From a bacterium (GTDB lineage Bacteria > Chloroflexota > Chloroflexia > Chloroflexales > Kallotenuaceae): 61,027 bases of DNA. Under the pieces are notes generated by a model. It was not told where the DNA came from. It saw only the letters and a program-made list of their open reading frames with translations, and searched no databases. The stretch is from positions 3,021-64,047 of the forward strand of contig JADDQF010000128.1 in assembly GCA_016781505.1 (NCBI GenBank), given 5' to 3'. Positions 52,240-61,021 of this stretch are shown piece by piece; position 1 is the first letter of the stretch, and every line of letters begins with the position of its first letter. Both the position numbers and the translations under genes were made by a program.

Positions 52240-52275
52240 CCAGCCCGAGACGTAACGTTTCGGGCTGGTTTGTTT
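52240..52275 (+). terminator. Intrinsic terminator after the SpoVS gene
   Basis: CCAGCCCGA and TCGGGCTGG form a perfect 9-bp stem with an 11-base loop, followed by TTTGTTT. Confidence 0.9.
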
Positions 52276-52328
52276 AACACGGGGTGTAGCTGAGAAACAA
52301 CCTCCGCCAATGTGTGCCGCTGGCTGCC

Positions 52329-52895
52329 CTAAGCCTCGTCAGTGCCGCGCAGCCAATGCCAGTAGCGCACACCATATTGGACCCAGGAGATAGCAAACGG
52401 AATCAGGGTAGCGTTGAGCAAGCGCCGGCCCCATGGCTGCGCATCAAGCAGATACAGCAGCAGAGCGCCCGTCAGCATAGCGGTGGTCAGCTTTCCGGCA
52501 TAGATCGATGTTGTGATTTCGGTTGTTTCACGAAAGATCAGGGTCGCGCCCATCAGAATGGCGGCATCGCGGGCCAGCAGCAAATGGGTGATCCACCACG
52601 GAAATCCGCGCTTGATGCTTAACGCCAGCGCAACGCCGTCAAGCGTGAGCTTATCGGCGATCGGATCGATCAGCTTCCCGAGCTCAGATACCTCTCCTCG
52701 CCGCCGCGCCAAGGGTCCATCCACGGCATCGGTTGCCATGCCCAGCAGAATGATGCTCAACGCTTTGTTTGCGCTGTCTTCTCGCAGCACGTAATACACG
52801 GTCGGACCCACCAATGCCAACCTGATCAGTGAAAGAACGTTGGAAGGAAAGGTAAGCTCTTCGGGCTTAATCCAATCGCGAATCCTCGCCGGCAC
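52329..52895 (-). CDS. CDP-alcohol phosphatidyltransferase (PgsA-like)
   Basis: The 188-residue multi-pass membrane enzyme has the family motif DAVDGPLARRR...G...DPIAD (positions about 56-80) with DG-x2-AR-x8-G-x3-D-x3-D intact. It most resembles phosphatidylglycerophosphate synthase, which moves a phosphatidyl group from CDP-diacylglycerol to glycerol-3-phosphate. The gene overlaps the upstream membrane-protein gene by 29 bp, so the two are translationally linked. Confidence 0.87.
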   Translation of the reverse strand: MPARIRDWIKPEELTFPSNVLSLIRLALVGPTVYYVLREDSANKALSIILLGMATDAVDGPLARRRGEVSELGKLIDPIADKLTLDGVALALSIKRGFPWWITHLLLARDAAILMGATLIFRETTEITTSIYAGKLTTAMLTGALLLYLLDAQPWGRRLLNATLIPFAISWVQYGVRYWHWLRGTDEA

Positions 52896-53502
52896 GCTGT
52901 CCTCCGTAATGGACGTATAAAAGTTGCTCGCGCTGAAGCCGCATTGTCCAGGCGATGGTCGGCAGCAGTAACAGCAGCAGCAACAGCAGTGCCAGCGGCG
53001 GCAGCCAGAAGGCGAAGAGTGCTAGACCCATCAGCAGCGCGTTTTTGAGGGTTTCAAGCGCCAGCAGCACGAGCGCGCCCCGCATCATCGCGACATACTC
53101 GCGGATCCAGGCCGACAGCCAGTAGATACCCGTGGCACAGGTGAATCCGAAGACCGCAGTCATCCAATCAGGAGCGGGCAGCGGCAGGGCCGAGATAATT
53201 ACCGCGGCGGCCAGGGGCCGGAACAGCGACTGGACGCGGGCGTGCAGGTATGAATTGTGGGTTCGCTCCGGCTTGAGATACAAACGATCCTTGACCGTGA
53301 TCGGGACGAAATACAGATCGGCCAACAGCTGCACAACCAGCAGCGCTAGCGCAAACAGAAAAAACGAGGGCCGTCCAATCCAAGCAAGCTCCGGGCGTAC
53401 CTCAACCAGCCCATTCAAGACTGCAAGGCTGAACGCGCAAATGGCAAGTGGCGCATTAAGGCCGGCGAAGATAATTAACACAAGGGCGATGACCCAAAGC
53501 AT
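52867..53502 (-). CDS. Integral membrane protein, possibly DUF4126-like
   Basis: The 211-residue protein has at least four hydrophobic segments. The start at 53502 is supported by AGGA six bases upstream. The first 110 residues resemble small membrane proteins with a LAD...KDR motif (about 60-70), but I am not sure of the family. A leucine-rich final helix (about 175-190) precedes a basic tail. It ends by overlapping the pgsA-like gene. Confidence 0.6.
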   Translation of the reverse strand: MLWVIALVLIIFAGLNAPLAICAFSLAVLNGLVEVRPELAWIGRPSFFLFALALLVVQLLADLYFVPITVKDRLYLKPERTHNSYLHARVQSLFRPLAAAVIISALPLPAPDWMTAVFGFTCATGIYWLSAWIREYVAMMRGALVLLALETLKNALLMGLALFAFWLPPLALLLLLLLLLPTIAWTMRLQREQLLYVHYGGQRAGEDSRLD

Positions 53503-53612
53503 TGCTGTTCCTGACCGCAAACATGACGTACCTGAACTATACCATGCCCCCCAAGTAGGATACAGTTGCTTGTTGGCTGCTGCGTGTGGTCGGCCAGTCA
53601 GCTGTGGACAGG

Positions 53613-54356
53613 TCATGCGCGCAGCCGTGCTTGTAATGCTTCAAACTCGTGCTGTTGAATTTCGCGAGTTGCCGCGGCATACAGCTGCACGACGACCAGC
53701 CGCGCATACAGCCAAGCGGCACAGCTGATCCAGACCAGCAGCAGGGCAATCCAGCGAGACCAGGCTGTGGAGTACCAGGCCGTGCCCAGCAATGCCAGCG
53801 GTAGGAGGTACACCGGGAATGAACGGAGCCGTGCTCGGAGATAAAAATTGCGTGCGGGTTGGCGCCAAACATCGCGTACTACCCGGCTCGACAGAATAGT
53901 CTCCAGCTGCCCGTCAGCCACAAAGCGCCATTTTGCCACCGGCGACACACTGCTGAGCCAGGCAAGCATGAGCCAACCCAATCCCAGGCCGCTCGCGACA
54001 AAGCCAAGCAGGCCGAGCTGCGGACCGCCTATACCGGCAAGTACGGCCGCGAAGCCCGCACACAGCAGGAGCAAGCCGATGCACAGCAGCGGAAAAAAGA
54101 AGAAGAAAACGTCGATCACAACTGCGAGCAGGCCAACAATCGCTTTGTTGGCAAGCGCGTTCCAGCGTGGCAAAGGAGTTGGAAAACGGTTTTGGGTGTT
54201 CTCGATGCTTTCGAGCTGAAACCCTTCAACAATGGGATACCCGACAATCGTGAGCGACAGTGTCGCGCCGATCACGAGCTTCCGCCACCACTCGCGGTCC
54301 CGATGGATAATCGCGCCGGCAGCTCGGAGCGCCGACAGGTCCGTGGCCAACGACAT
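53613..54356 (-). CDS. DUF4013-like membrane protein
   Basis: The 247-residue protein has five or more hydrophobic segments and the region GYPIVEGFQLESIENTQ...PLPRWNAL (about 39-66), which matches the DUF4013 pattern of a helix followed by a Pro-Leu-Pro-x-W motif. Its function is unknown. It starts three bases from the stop of the cinA-like gene and is probably co-transcribed with it. Confidence 0.7.
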   Translation of the reverse strand: MSLATDLSALRAAGAIIHRDREWWRKLVIGATLSLTIVGYPIVEGFQLESIENTQNRFPTPLPRWNALANKAIVGLLAVVIDVFFFFFPLLCIGLLLLCAGFAAVLAGIGGPQLGLLGFVASGLGLGWLMLAWLSSVSPVAKWRFVADGQLETILSSRVVRDVWRQPARNFYLRARLRSFPVYLLPLALLGTAWYSTAWSRWIALLLVWISCAAWLYARLVVVQLYAAATREIQQHEFEALQARLRA

Positions 54357-54359
54357 GGT

Positions 54360-55556
54360 TTAGTGCTGCTCTGCAGTAGTGCTGGGCATAGGCTCAAGCC
54401 AGCGGCGCAGCAGCTCAAGCGCGGTTGACGCCACAAAATCGTGCGCTTGGGCGAGGCCAAAATCGATCCCGCGGGTGTCGTAGCGTGGTGTTTCGTTAGG
54501 AGCCGCCAAAGCCACATGGACATTGCGGATCGGCTCGCCGCCGGCCTCTGCCACAACCGCCAGCCTTGCGGTAGCCGGTTCCCGGTTTCCCGCTGTTGCC
54601 AGCGCTTGCGCGTACTCGCGCGAAGCGCTTTCCGGGTTGGTTTGGCTGGGCCTGATCATGACCTGCACCAACGCCTGTGCGCCCGCTGCGGTTTGCGTTA
54701 ACGCACGATACACTGGCGCCGCGATCTCGGTCTCCACCAGCTCAAGCTTGATCCCACGCTCAGCCAGCAGCCGCCCGACGCGCTGCTCCAGTGTTTCTTC
54801 GCCCATCAAGAAGCCGACAAAACGTTCGTTGATCGTGGCCACCAGCGGCGTAATCAGCGCTTCGGCTGCCGCTTTGCTGGGTCCCTGGGCCGCGATCCGA
54901 ATCGTATGCTGGCCCCGTTTGGCGGTGATACCGACCACGGGATTGTCGCCCAGCATGATGTCGGCAATGCGCTCACCCGCCTCGGCTTCGGTCAAGCCTG
55001 AGACCCGAACTTCACGCACGACCAACACCTCGGCCAGATTATGCTGCTCCCGAAGGTACGGCAGCAGCGCATGTTCGGTGAGATAATGCAGTTCTTGCGG
55101 TACTCCGGGCAGCGCAGCAACATAGCGTCCAGCACGCTCGGCAACAAAGGCTGGCGCGGTGCCGCGCGGATTGCGGATGATGAAGGCGTCCTGGGGCACG
55201 TACGCTTGTCGGCGATTGGACTCGCTCATCGTGCGCTGAAAGGCCGCAAAACGGGCTGCAATGTCGTCCAACAGCATTTGATGAAAGACGAGCGGCCGGC
55301 CGGTCGCCTCCGCGATCGCTTCACGCGTCAGATCGTCGCCGGTTGGGCCAAGCCCGCCTGAGCAAACAACGAGCTCGCTGCGGTCCATAGCTTGCCGCAG
55401 GACCCCGACGATCTCATGGAGATCGTCACGCACAAGTGTCACCCGGCGCACCGCAACGCCCACCGTGGCGAGCTGCTGGGCAAGATACGCGCTGTTGGTA
55501 TCGACGGTAACACCCAGCAACAGCTCTGTGCCGATGGCGACAATTTCTGCTTCCAT
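54360..55556 (-). CDS. CinA-like protein with degenerate C-terminal domain
   Basis: The 398-residue protein has a well conserved N-terminal MoCF-like domain (residues 1-170: AEIVAIGTELLLG, CSGGLGPTGDDLT, LPGVPQELHYL) and a middle domain. The C-terminal NMN-deamidase part normally starts with a motif such as AESCTGG; here the aligned block reads ELVETEIAAP, and the catalytic serine is absent. Deamidase activity is therefore unlikely, while the N-terminal pyrophosphatase-like domain may remain active. The start ATG at 55556 gives a normal length. Confidence 0.82.
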   Translation of the reverse strand: MEAEIVAIGTELLLGVTVDTNSAYLAQQLATVGVAVRRVTLVRDDLHEIVGVLRQAMDRSELVVCSGGLGPTGDDLTREAIAEATGRPLVFHQMLLDDIAARFAAFQRTMSESNRRQAYVPQDAFIIRNPRGTAPAFVAERAGRYVAALPGVPQELHYLTEHALLPYLREQHNLAEVLVVREVRVSGLTEAEAGERIADIMLGDNPVVGITAKRGQHTIRIAAQGPSKAAAEALITPLVATINERFVGFLMGEETLEQRVGRLLAERGIKLELVETEIAAPVYRALTQTAAGAQALVQVMIRPSQTNPESASREYAQALATAGNREPATARLAVVAEAGGEPIRNVHVALAAPNETPRYDTRGIDFGLAQAHDFVASTALELLRRWLEPMPSTTAEQH

Positions 55557-55693
55557 GCTTTCTGATCGTAGCCGCCCCGTCCGCTGCAGGACCACCCCTG
55601 CTCGGCGCACGCTGGCAGCTACCCCTTCCTATGTGGTTGATCCACGGTGCTGCCCACGCAGCATCGCTGCCAGCTGCTGCCTGTCGCCCAAAT

Positions 55694-55966
55694 CTAGACC
55701 GCGGTTTGCTCGTCGATCAGGCGTCCATTGGTGTGATCGGAGACCGGCAGGCCGGCTGGCGCGCGGACACGCGTATTGAAGTCGGCCCAAAGCTCCTGTT
55801 CGCGTTGCCGCGCCGCGCGCCGGCCAAGGTCCAACGCGCTGTTCCATCGCTCACTGAGCGTTTGCCGTGTTTCGCTGCCGGTCTTGGGTGCGCTGAAGAT
55901 AATAACTCCGGCGCCAATTGCCGCGCCCAAGGCCGCGCCCCCAAGGAAGCTAAAAAAATCTTTCAC
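55694..55966 (-). CDS. YtxH-like small membrane-anchored protein
   Basis: The 90-residue protein starts at GTG, with AAGGAG six bases upstream. It has a glycine-rich N-terminal transmembrane helix (about 7-25) followed by APKTGSETR, a YtxH-family signature, and a helical tail. These small proteins often take part in general stress and their exact role is unknown. It is upstream of the cinA-like gene on the same strand. Confidence 0.72.
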   Translation of the reverse strand: MKDFFSFLGGAALGAAIGAGVIIFSAPKTGSETRQTLSERWNSALDLGRRAARQREQELWADFNTRVRAPAGLPVSDHTNGRLIDEQTAV

Positions 55967-56109
55967 ACCTGTCTCCTTAGCATCAGCTGTTGCGATTATA
56001 CGGCATGTTGGCTTGCAACAAAAGCACCACGAAATGCAGCCACCGATGGCATGCGTTGCCCGCGACCAAATGCCTCGGGTCGAGGCAGATTCAGCCAAGG
56101 TTATCGTGA

Positions 56110-57108
56110 TCAGGGCTTCGCCGGCAATGGGAGGTCGTTAGCCAGCTGCTCGTAGCCCCGAAAGATCGGCTCGGCCGCCGCATTGCCACCACAGATCAGG
56201 GCCACGGGATTGGCGAAGGAATCGAGATTAACTGCGCCGTTGTGAACGGCGGCCAGCACTGCCGCTCCCGCGGGCTCAACCAACTGGTTGCACTCGGTCC
56301 AAAGCCAACGCATCGCCGCAACAATTTGCTGATCGTCAACGAGCACAATCTCGTCGACGTAGCGCTCGGCCAAGCGCAGCGTGCGCTCGCTCACGGAGCG
56401 CGGCGCGAGCGTATCGGCAATTGTGCGAACCGCGGGTAGCTCGACCACCCGGCCGGCCTCAATGCTGGGCTGCATTTTGGCCGCGCCAACCGGCTCGACC
56501 CCGACGATACGGACGTTGGGCCGCAGCTGCTTGATGGCCGCCGCCATGCCCCCGATCAAGCCGCCACCGCCAATCGCAATCAGCACACAATCAAGCTCGG
56601 GCAGATCGTCAAGCAGCTCCAGGCCGAGCGTGCCCGTTCCCTGAACTGTGCCGTCTGAGTCGAAAGGATGAACGTAGAGCAGCTCCGCGCGCTCGGCGTG
56701 CTCCAATGCATGCCGCAGGGTATCCGATGGATTGTCGCCGTAGCGCTCGACCTTGGCGCCCTGCAGCGCAATCCGGTTGGCTCGATCCTCGCTGGCTGTG
56801 TTCGGGAGGTACACGGTTGCGGGCATGCCTAGCCGCCGCGCTGCGTAGGCAATCGCCAGGCCGTGATTCCCGCCGCTGGCAACCACCACCCCGCGCTGGC
56901 GTTGCTCAGGGCTGGCCTGCAGCAAGTTGTTGAACGCGCCACGCGCCTTGAACGAGCCGCTGACCTGGAGGTTTTCCAGCTTGAGCCGCAGCTGGGGCGG
57001 CAGATCGGTTTGGGCTGCCGGCAGTGGCGCCAGTGGTGTGCGCCGCACATACGGCGCGACGCGATCCCGCGCTTGCTCCACTGCGGAGACCGGAAGTTCA
57101 AAATTCAT
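56110..57108 (-). CDS. Threonine/serine dehydratase-like PLP enzyme
   Basis: The 332-residue fold-type II PLP enzyme has the Schiff-base Lys54 in SGSFKARGAFN, SGGNHGLAIAYAA and the glycine loop GGGGLIGGMAAAI. It resembles catabolic threonine dehydratase (TdcB/IlvA catalytic domain) or serine racemase. No regulatory ACT domain is present. ATG at 57108 has AAGG upstream. It lies downstream of thrS beyond a hairpin. Confidence 0.85.
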   Translation of the reverse strand: MNFELPVSAVEQARDRVAPYVRRTPLAPLPAAQTDLPPQLRLKLENLQVSGSFKARGAFNNLLQASPEQRQRGVVVASGGNHGLAIAYAARRLGMPATVYLPNTASEDRANRIALQGAKVERYGDNPSDTLRHALEHAERAELLYVHPFDSDGTVQGTGTLGLELLDDLPELDCVLIAIGGGGLIGGMAAAIKQLRPNVRIVGVEPVGAAKMQPSIEAGRVVELPAVRTIADTLAPRSVSERTLRLAERYVDEIVLVDDQQIVAAMRWLWTECNQLVEPAGAAVLAAVHNGAVNLDSFANPVALICGGNAAAEPIFRGYEQLANDLPLPAKP

Positions 57109-57130
57109 GCTCGTTGCCTTCATGAAACTG

Positions 57131-57157
57131 CCGGGGCAGGGTTTGTCCCTGCCCCGG
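57131..57157 (-). terminator. Hairpin after thrS
   Basis: CCGGGGCAGGG and CCCTGCCCCGG form a perfect 11-bp stem with 5-base loop, followed by a weak T-run (CAGTTTC) on the minus strand. It separates thrS from the dehydratase gene. Confidence 0.6.
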
Positions 57158-57175
57158 AATGTGATCCACCGTGGG

Positions 57176-59005
57176 TTACAACTCTTTCGCCTTTGTCCGG
57201 ACCTGCTCTTGAATCCGTGCGACCACATCGGCGACGGGCAGCGGACCAAGATTTTCGTTGTTGCGCAGCCGCACGGCGACCGCTCCGGCCTCTTGCTCCT
57301 TGTCGCCGATCACCAGCATATACGGAATCTTTTGCAGCTGAGCGTCCCGAATTTTGGCGTTCATCCGGGCATCGCCCAGGTCAAGCTGGGCCCGAATGCC
57401 GGCAGCCTTGAGCCGCTGCTCGACCTCGCGGGCATACTCCACGTGCCGATCCGTGATCGGAATGAGCGCCGCCTGCACCGGGGCAAGCCATACAGGAAAC
57501 GCGCCCGCGTAGTGCTCGATCAGCACGCCGTAAAAGCGCTCCCACGAGCCTGTCACCGCCCGATGCATCACCACCGGCGTGTGTCGCTGACCGTCTTCGC
57601 CAACATATTCGCAGCCCAAACGAGCGGGTTGAATGAAATCAACCTGGATCGTGGAGAGCTGCCATTCACGGTCAAGCACGTCGCGGGCAATAAAGTCGGC
57701 TTTCGGGCCGTAGAACGCGGCCTCGCCCTCGGCTGGAACGTACTGCACGTTGTTGGCGTCCAAGGCCGCTTTGAGCGCGTCCGTCGCCTTTGACCACTTC
57801 TCGTCGTCGGCCACGAACTTACCCTCGTTGCCCCGCAAGCTGAGCCGCACGTAGTAGTCGTAAAAGCCGTACGTTTCAAAGACCTCACGAATCATCTGCA
57901 GCGCGCGTGAGAACTCGCTTTCGATCTGCTCGGGTGTGCAGAAGATATGGCAGTCATCCTGCGTGAGGGCGCGCACGCGCGTCATGCCGTTGATCTCACC
58001 CGCCTTTTCGAAGCGATACAGCGTGGCGAATTCGGCGAAGCGCAGCGGAAACTCGCGGTATGAGTGCAGACCCATCTCCTTGTACAGCGTCATATGCGAT
58101 GGACAGTTCATGGGCTTGAGGCGATACACCTGCCCATGCTCGGCATCCTCCACCATGGGCGGAAACATCGCGTCGGCGTAGTTTTCAAGATGGCCCGATT
58201 TGGCAAACAGGGACTCCTTGACCAGATGGCCCGTCCAGACGTGTTCGTAACCGTAGCGCGTTTGCGTTTCCCGCACATACTCTTCCATGATATGGCGCAT
58301 CACCGCGCCTTTCGGCGTCAGCAATGGTACACCCGGTCCGACATCCTCCGAAAAGTGGAACAGGCCCAGGTCTTTGCCCAGCTTGCGATGGTCGCGTTTT
58401 TTGGCCTCTTCCAGCCGCTGGAGATAGGCCTCCAGCTCTTTTTTGTTCGGCCAGACCGTGCCGTAGATGCGCTGAAGCTGGGGCCGCTTGTCGTCGCCGC
58501 GCCAGTACGCGCCCGACACGCGCAGCAGCTTAAAGGCGTCAGGCTTGATCGCGCCGGTATCGTCTACATGCGGACCGCGGCACAGGTCTTCAAACGTGTC
58601 ATGCTTGTATGTCGAGATCACAACGCGGTCACCCTCGCGTTCCGCCCCAGCCGTGCCTGCTTGCGCCTCGCCATATTCGTCGGCGCCCTGCTGCAACCCT
58701 TCAATCAGCTCAACTTTGTAGGGTTGGTCGCTGAACAACGCTTTGGCCTCCTCGGCCGAAACTTCGCGGCGCACAAACGTATGCTTGCCTTGCGCGATAC
58801 GGCGCATCCGCTTCTCGATCTCTTGGAGATCGTCCGGTGTGAGCGTACGCGGCAAGTCGAAGTCGTAATAAAACCCATTTTCAACGGGTGGGCCGATGGC
58901 GATCTTGCCGTCGGGAAACATTTCCAACACCGCCTGGGCCATGACGTGCGCTGTGGAGTGGCGTAAACGATACAGCGGATCGTTATCAGGTGTGACGACT
59001 GGCAT
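57176..59005 (-). CDS. thrS: Threonyl-tRNA synthetase lacking the N-terminal TGS domain
   Basis: The 609-residue class II synthetase begins directly at the editing domain (LRHSTAHVMAQAV, residues 14-26; second metal motif DLCRGPHVDD). Catalytic motifs follow: PMNCPSHM, GMTRVRALTQDD, VVMHRAVTGSWERF (motif 3) and an anticodon-binding domain to the end. The TGS domain of about 60 residues found in typical ThrS is absent. A threonine T-box lies upstream across the small membrane gene, so thrS is probably read through from that promoter. Confidence 0.95.
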   Translation of the reverse strand: MPVVTPDNDPLYRLRHSTAHVMAQAVLEMFPDGKIAIGPPVENGFYYDFDLPRTLTPDDLQEIEKRMRRIAQGKHTFVRREVSAEEAKALFSDQPYKVELIEGLQQGADEYGEAQAGTAGAEREGDRVVISTYKHDTFEDLCRGPHVDDTGAIKPDAFKLLRVSGAYWRGDDKRPQLQRIYGTVWPNKKELEAYLQRLEEAKKRDHRKLGKDLGLFHFSEDVGPGVPLLTPKGAVMRHIMEEYVRETQTRYGYEHVWTGHLVKESLFAKSGHLENYADAMFPPMVEDAEHGQVYRLKPMNCPSHMTLYKEMGLHSYREFPLRFAEFATLYRFEKAGEINGMTRVRALTQDDCHIFCTPEQIESEFSRALQMIREVFETYGFYDYYVRLSLRGNEGKFVADDEKWSKATDALKAALDANNVQYVPAEGEAAFYGPKADFIARDVLDREWQLSTIQVDFIQPARLGCEYVGEDGQRHTPVVMHRAVTGSWERFYGVLIEHYAGAFPVWLAPVQAALIPITDRHVEYAREVEQRLKAAGIRAQLDLGDARMNAKIRDAQLQKIPYMLVIGDKEQEAGAVAVRLRNNENLGPLPVADVVARIQEQVRTKAKEL

Positions 59006-59088
59006 ATGTGTCTCCTTTTCTGCAATAAACTCAACGCGCCAACGCTGAACTTCGTACCGTGCTTGGGTCGGTTGTACTGCCGGCGGGT

Positions 59089-59691
59089 TTACTCGACCGT
59101 GATCACGGCCTGCCCTTGCTCGACTTGCACACGTGTAATGGTTCGTCCTTGGGCGGTTACTTCGCCGTTAACGCGATCCAAGAGCGCCTGCATCAGCGGA
59201 TCGATCGACAGGAATGAGCCCAATGGTTGTCCCAACGACGTGTTTGTCGCCACCAGTTGGCCATTCTGCACCGCGGGCTCCATGGTTGCGGTGCCGGTAA
59301 ACCCGCGAACGGTGATATCTGCCTGCACCTGCCCAGGCACAAAGCGCACCCGAACATCATCGACTCCAGAGAGCCGTGACTCATATGCCGCGACGAAGCG
59401 GTTTGCCTCCTGCTCGGTAATCGTCCGCGTGCCTGCAGGAATCTCGAAGGGAATTTGGACTTGCTCAAGACTTTCCTGCAGTGCGTCACCCGGATTGCGG
59501 TCGGCCGGCACCTCCGGATCGAGCGCCACGGCAACCTGTCGATTTACATAATCGGTTACAGCCGGCCGGAGCAAATAGCGCGCTCCCAGGCAGCCCAGCA
59601 CCAGCATCCAGACGATAACGGTCAAGGCAAGCAGCCCCCAGCGCCCTTTCCGCGGTGGTCGCTCATGGTAGCGCTCGTAGCGATAGCTCAT
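59089..59691 (-). CDS. Membrane-anchored protein, DUF2993-like
   Basis: The 200-residue protein has an Arg/Tyr-rich cytoplasmic start, one transmembrane helix (about 18-41) and an extracytoplasmic beta-rich domain with a repeated pattern of short strands (VRVRFVPGQVQADITVRG). It resembles DUF2993/LmeA-like lipid-binding proteins, though weakly. ATG at 59691 has AAGGA upstream. It is the first gene after the T-box leader, so it is likely to be controlled by tRNA-Thr charging along with thrS. Confidence 0.6.
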   Translation of the reverse strand: MSYRYERYHERPPRKGRWGLLALTVIVWMLVLGCLGARYLLRPAVTDYVNRQVAVALDPEVPADRNPGDALQESLEQVQIPFEIPAGTRTITEQEANRFVAAYESRLSGVDDVRVRFVPGQVQADITVRGFTGTATMEPAVQNGQLVATNTSLGQPLGSFLSIDPLMQALLDRVNGEVTAQGRTITRVQVEQGQAVITVE

Positions 59692-59812
59692 GCTTAATCC
59701 TTCCACTCTTTTGCTAGCTTAGGCAACAACTCCAAGCCGACCTCATTTGCAACCTGCCGAATCGGTGGTGCAGAATTGCTGCATCTTCCAACCCCCGACC
59801 GTACGTATATTA

Positions 59813-60091
59813 AACAAAAACGCCTCGTCCTCACTGGGACGAAGCTATGCTCCGCGGTTCCACCCGGTTTTAGATCACGCCCACAGGGCACGAGCCGTAC
59901 TGGCGTTGATCTCACTTGATCGCCCGCTAACGAGGGCTAGCCGCACCCGCTTACTCTCGCACAGCGATTTCGGGGATGAGCTCGGAGGTGGTCTTCGCAC
60001 TGTCGCTTGCCGCAGCCGCTCTCAATCGGTGGCGGTTGCTCCCTGGTGGTGCGGCCCAGTGCTACTCTCCTCGTCACTGCCGATAACACAG
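59813..60091 (-). ncRNA. T-box leader, threonine-specific
   Basis: The antiterminator box GGGTGGAACCGCGG lies at 59865-59852 and the competing terminator GCTTCGTCC...GGACGAGGC at 59845-59822, followed by GTTTTT (59821-59816). In stem I, GAGAGTAGC (60069-60061) provides the AGTA element, and the specifier position after GCGAAG reads ACC (59992-59990), a threonine codon followed by A. Together with thrS downstream this makes a threonine T-box riboswitch very likely. Uncharged tRNA-Thr would allow read-through. Confidence 0.9.
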
Positions 60092-60120
60092 ATTGTAGCA
60101 CGCTGGTGCGGCATCGGCAA
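60092..60120 (-). promoter_or_regulatory. Promoter of the T-box transcript
   Basis: On the minus strand TTGCCG (60120-60115), a 17-bp spacer and TACAAT (60097-60092) with TGC before it make an extended -10 promoter. Transcription would begin just at the start of the T-box leader. Confidence 0.75.
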
Positions 60121-60374
60121 GCGCGACTTAAGGCTGACTTAGCGGCGAGCTGCTGCTTCACAGCGCGGATCTGCTTGGAACGCTCGGCCACGACGCCCTA
60201 ACGTCCTGTCAAACGGTGCAACCTCCCAAGCGGGAAACTCTGGTCCTGCTTCGAAAGATCCAAGTGGATCAAGCCGTATCGAAAATCGACCTTCTGCGGT
60301 ATTACACATGAACGTAGCCCAACACCGCCCTACAACAGCCAAAAACGTTGAATACCACTCTTGGAGAGCTTGTC

Positions 60375-60560
60375 ATGCAATTGATGTCCTATCCCTCAGC
60401 CGTTGCCGTCCCTATGATTCGCTTTGTTGCGGACATAGACACCGGCATTGTTCACGCTGCACACAGCGATTGTCAGGTTGATACGCAAGAGGCATTTCTG
60501 GATGTGCGGACAGCCATTGTTCGTGGTTACCGCTTATGCAAATGCTGCCGCGGAGCCTAG
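60375..60560 (+). CDS. Small Cys/His protein, Ada-type zinc-site-like
   Basis: The 61-residue product has HAAHSDC near the middle, then FLDVRTAIVRGYRLCKCC at the C terminus. The layout H-x5-C...GYR-x-C-K-x-C is like the zinc-binding module of Ada-type proteins, which ends GYRPCKVC. ATG at 60375 has GGAG seven bases upstream. A nucleic-acid or metal-binding role is guessed. Confidence 0.55.
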   Translation: MQLMSYPSAVAVPMIRFVADIDTGIVHAAHSDCQVDTQEAFLDVRTAIVRGYRLCKCCRGA

Positions 60561-60910
60561 CGCGAGCTGGTAGTGCGGTGGATGCCAAAGCACCAGTTGG
60601 TTCTTAACAAAGCTGAGTTTCCGGAATTCGGAAAATACCCCGTATCGTTATAAACCAAAGCCACGTTTTCTATATTAGAGCGGAACAGTTTATTTTAAAG
60701 ATTGTGGGTGGTCTTTTTTACATAGCTAATCCTTGATAGCCACAATGATGATGTGTATTAGGCGTTTTCTTTGAAATATTGTATCCGTTTATTAACAATA
60801 TCATGCTGTTGATTAACCTGATGGCATAGAAGCACTTCTTCCACGTCACCCCCCATGCGCTCTATGGCCCATCGTCGTTCTCCTTTATAGCAAATGGATA
60901 GGAGCGCGCT
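60561..60910. other. AT-rich intergenic region
   Basis: About 350 bp holds no gene that I can support, and 60600-60850 is strikingly AT-rich compared with the rest of the window. TTTCCG and CGGAAA (60618-60634) form a 6-bp inverted repeat. It may be a promoter-rich or acquired segment. Confidence 0.55.
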
Positions 60911-61021
60911 GTGGCTAACTCGGTTTTAGTTGTGGAAGACAATGTTACCGTCCGCACGTTGCTCATTCGTCTGATTCGGCGAGCCAATCCAGAAGCGTGT
61001 GTTGTCGATGTTGAAGGTTGA
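60911..61021 (+). pseudogene. N-terminal fragment of a response regulator, interrupted
   Basis: A GTG start with AGGAG upstream opens SVLVVEDNVTVRTLLIRLIR, the beginning of a receiver domain. A stop codon TGA appears after 36 codons, only a few bases before the window ends, within a short tandem repeat of GTTGAAG. This could be a real truncation or an error at an assembly edge, so the rest of the gene cannot be assessed. Confidence 0.6.
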
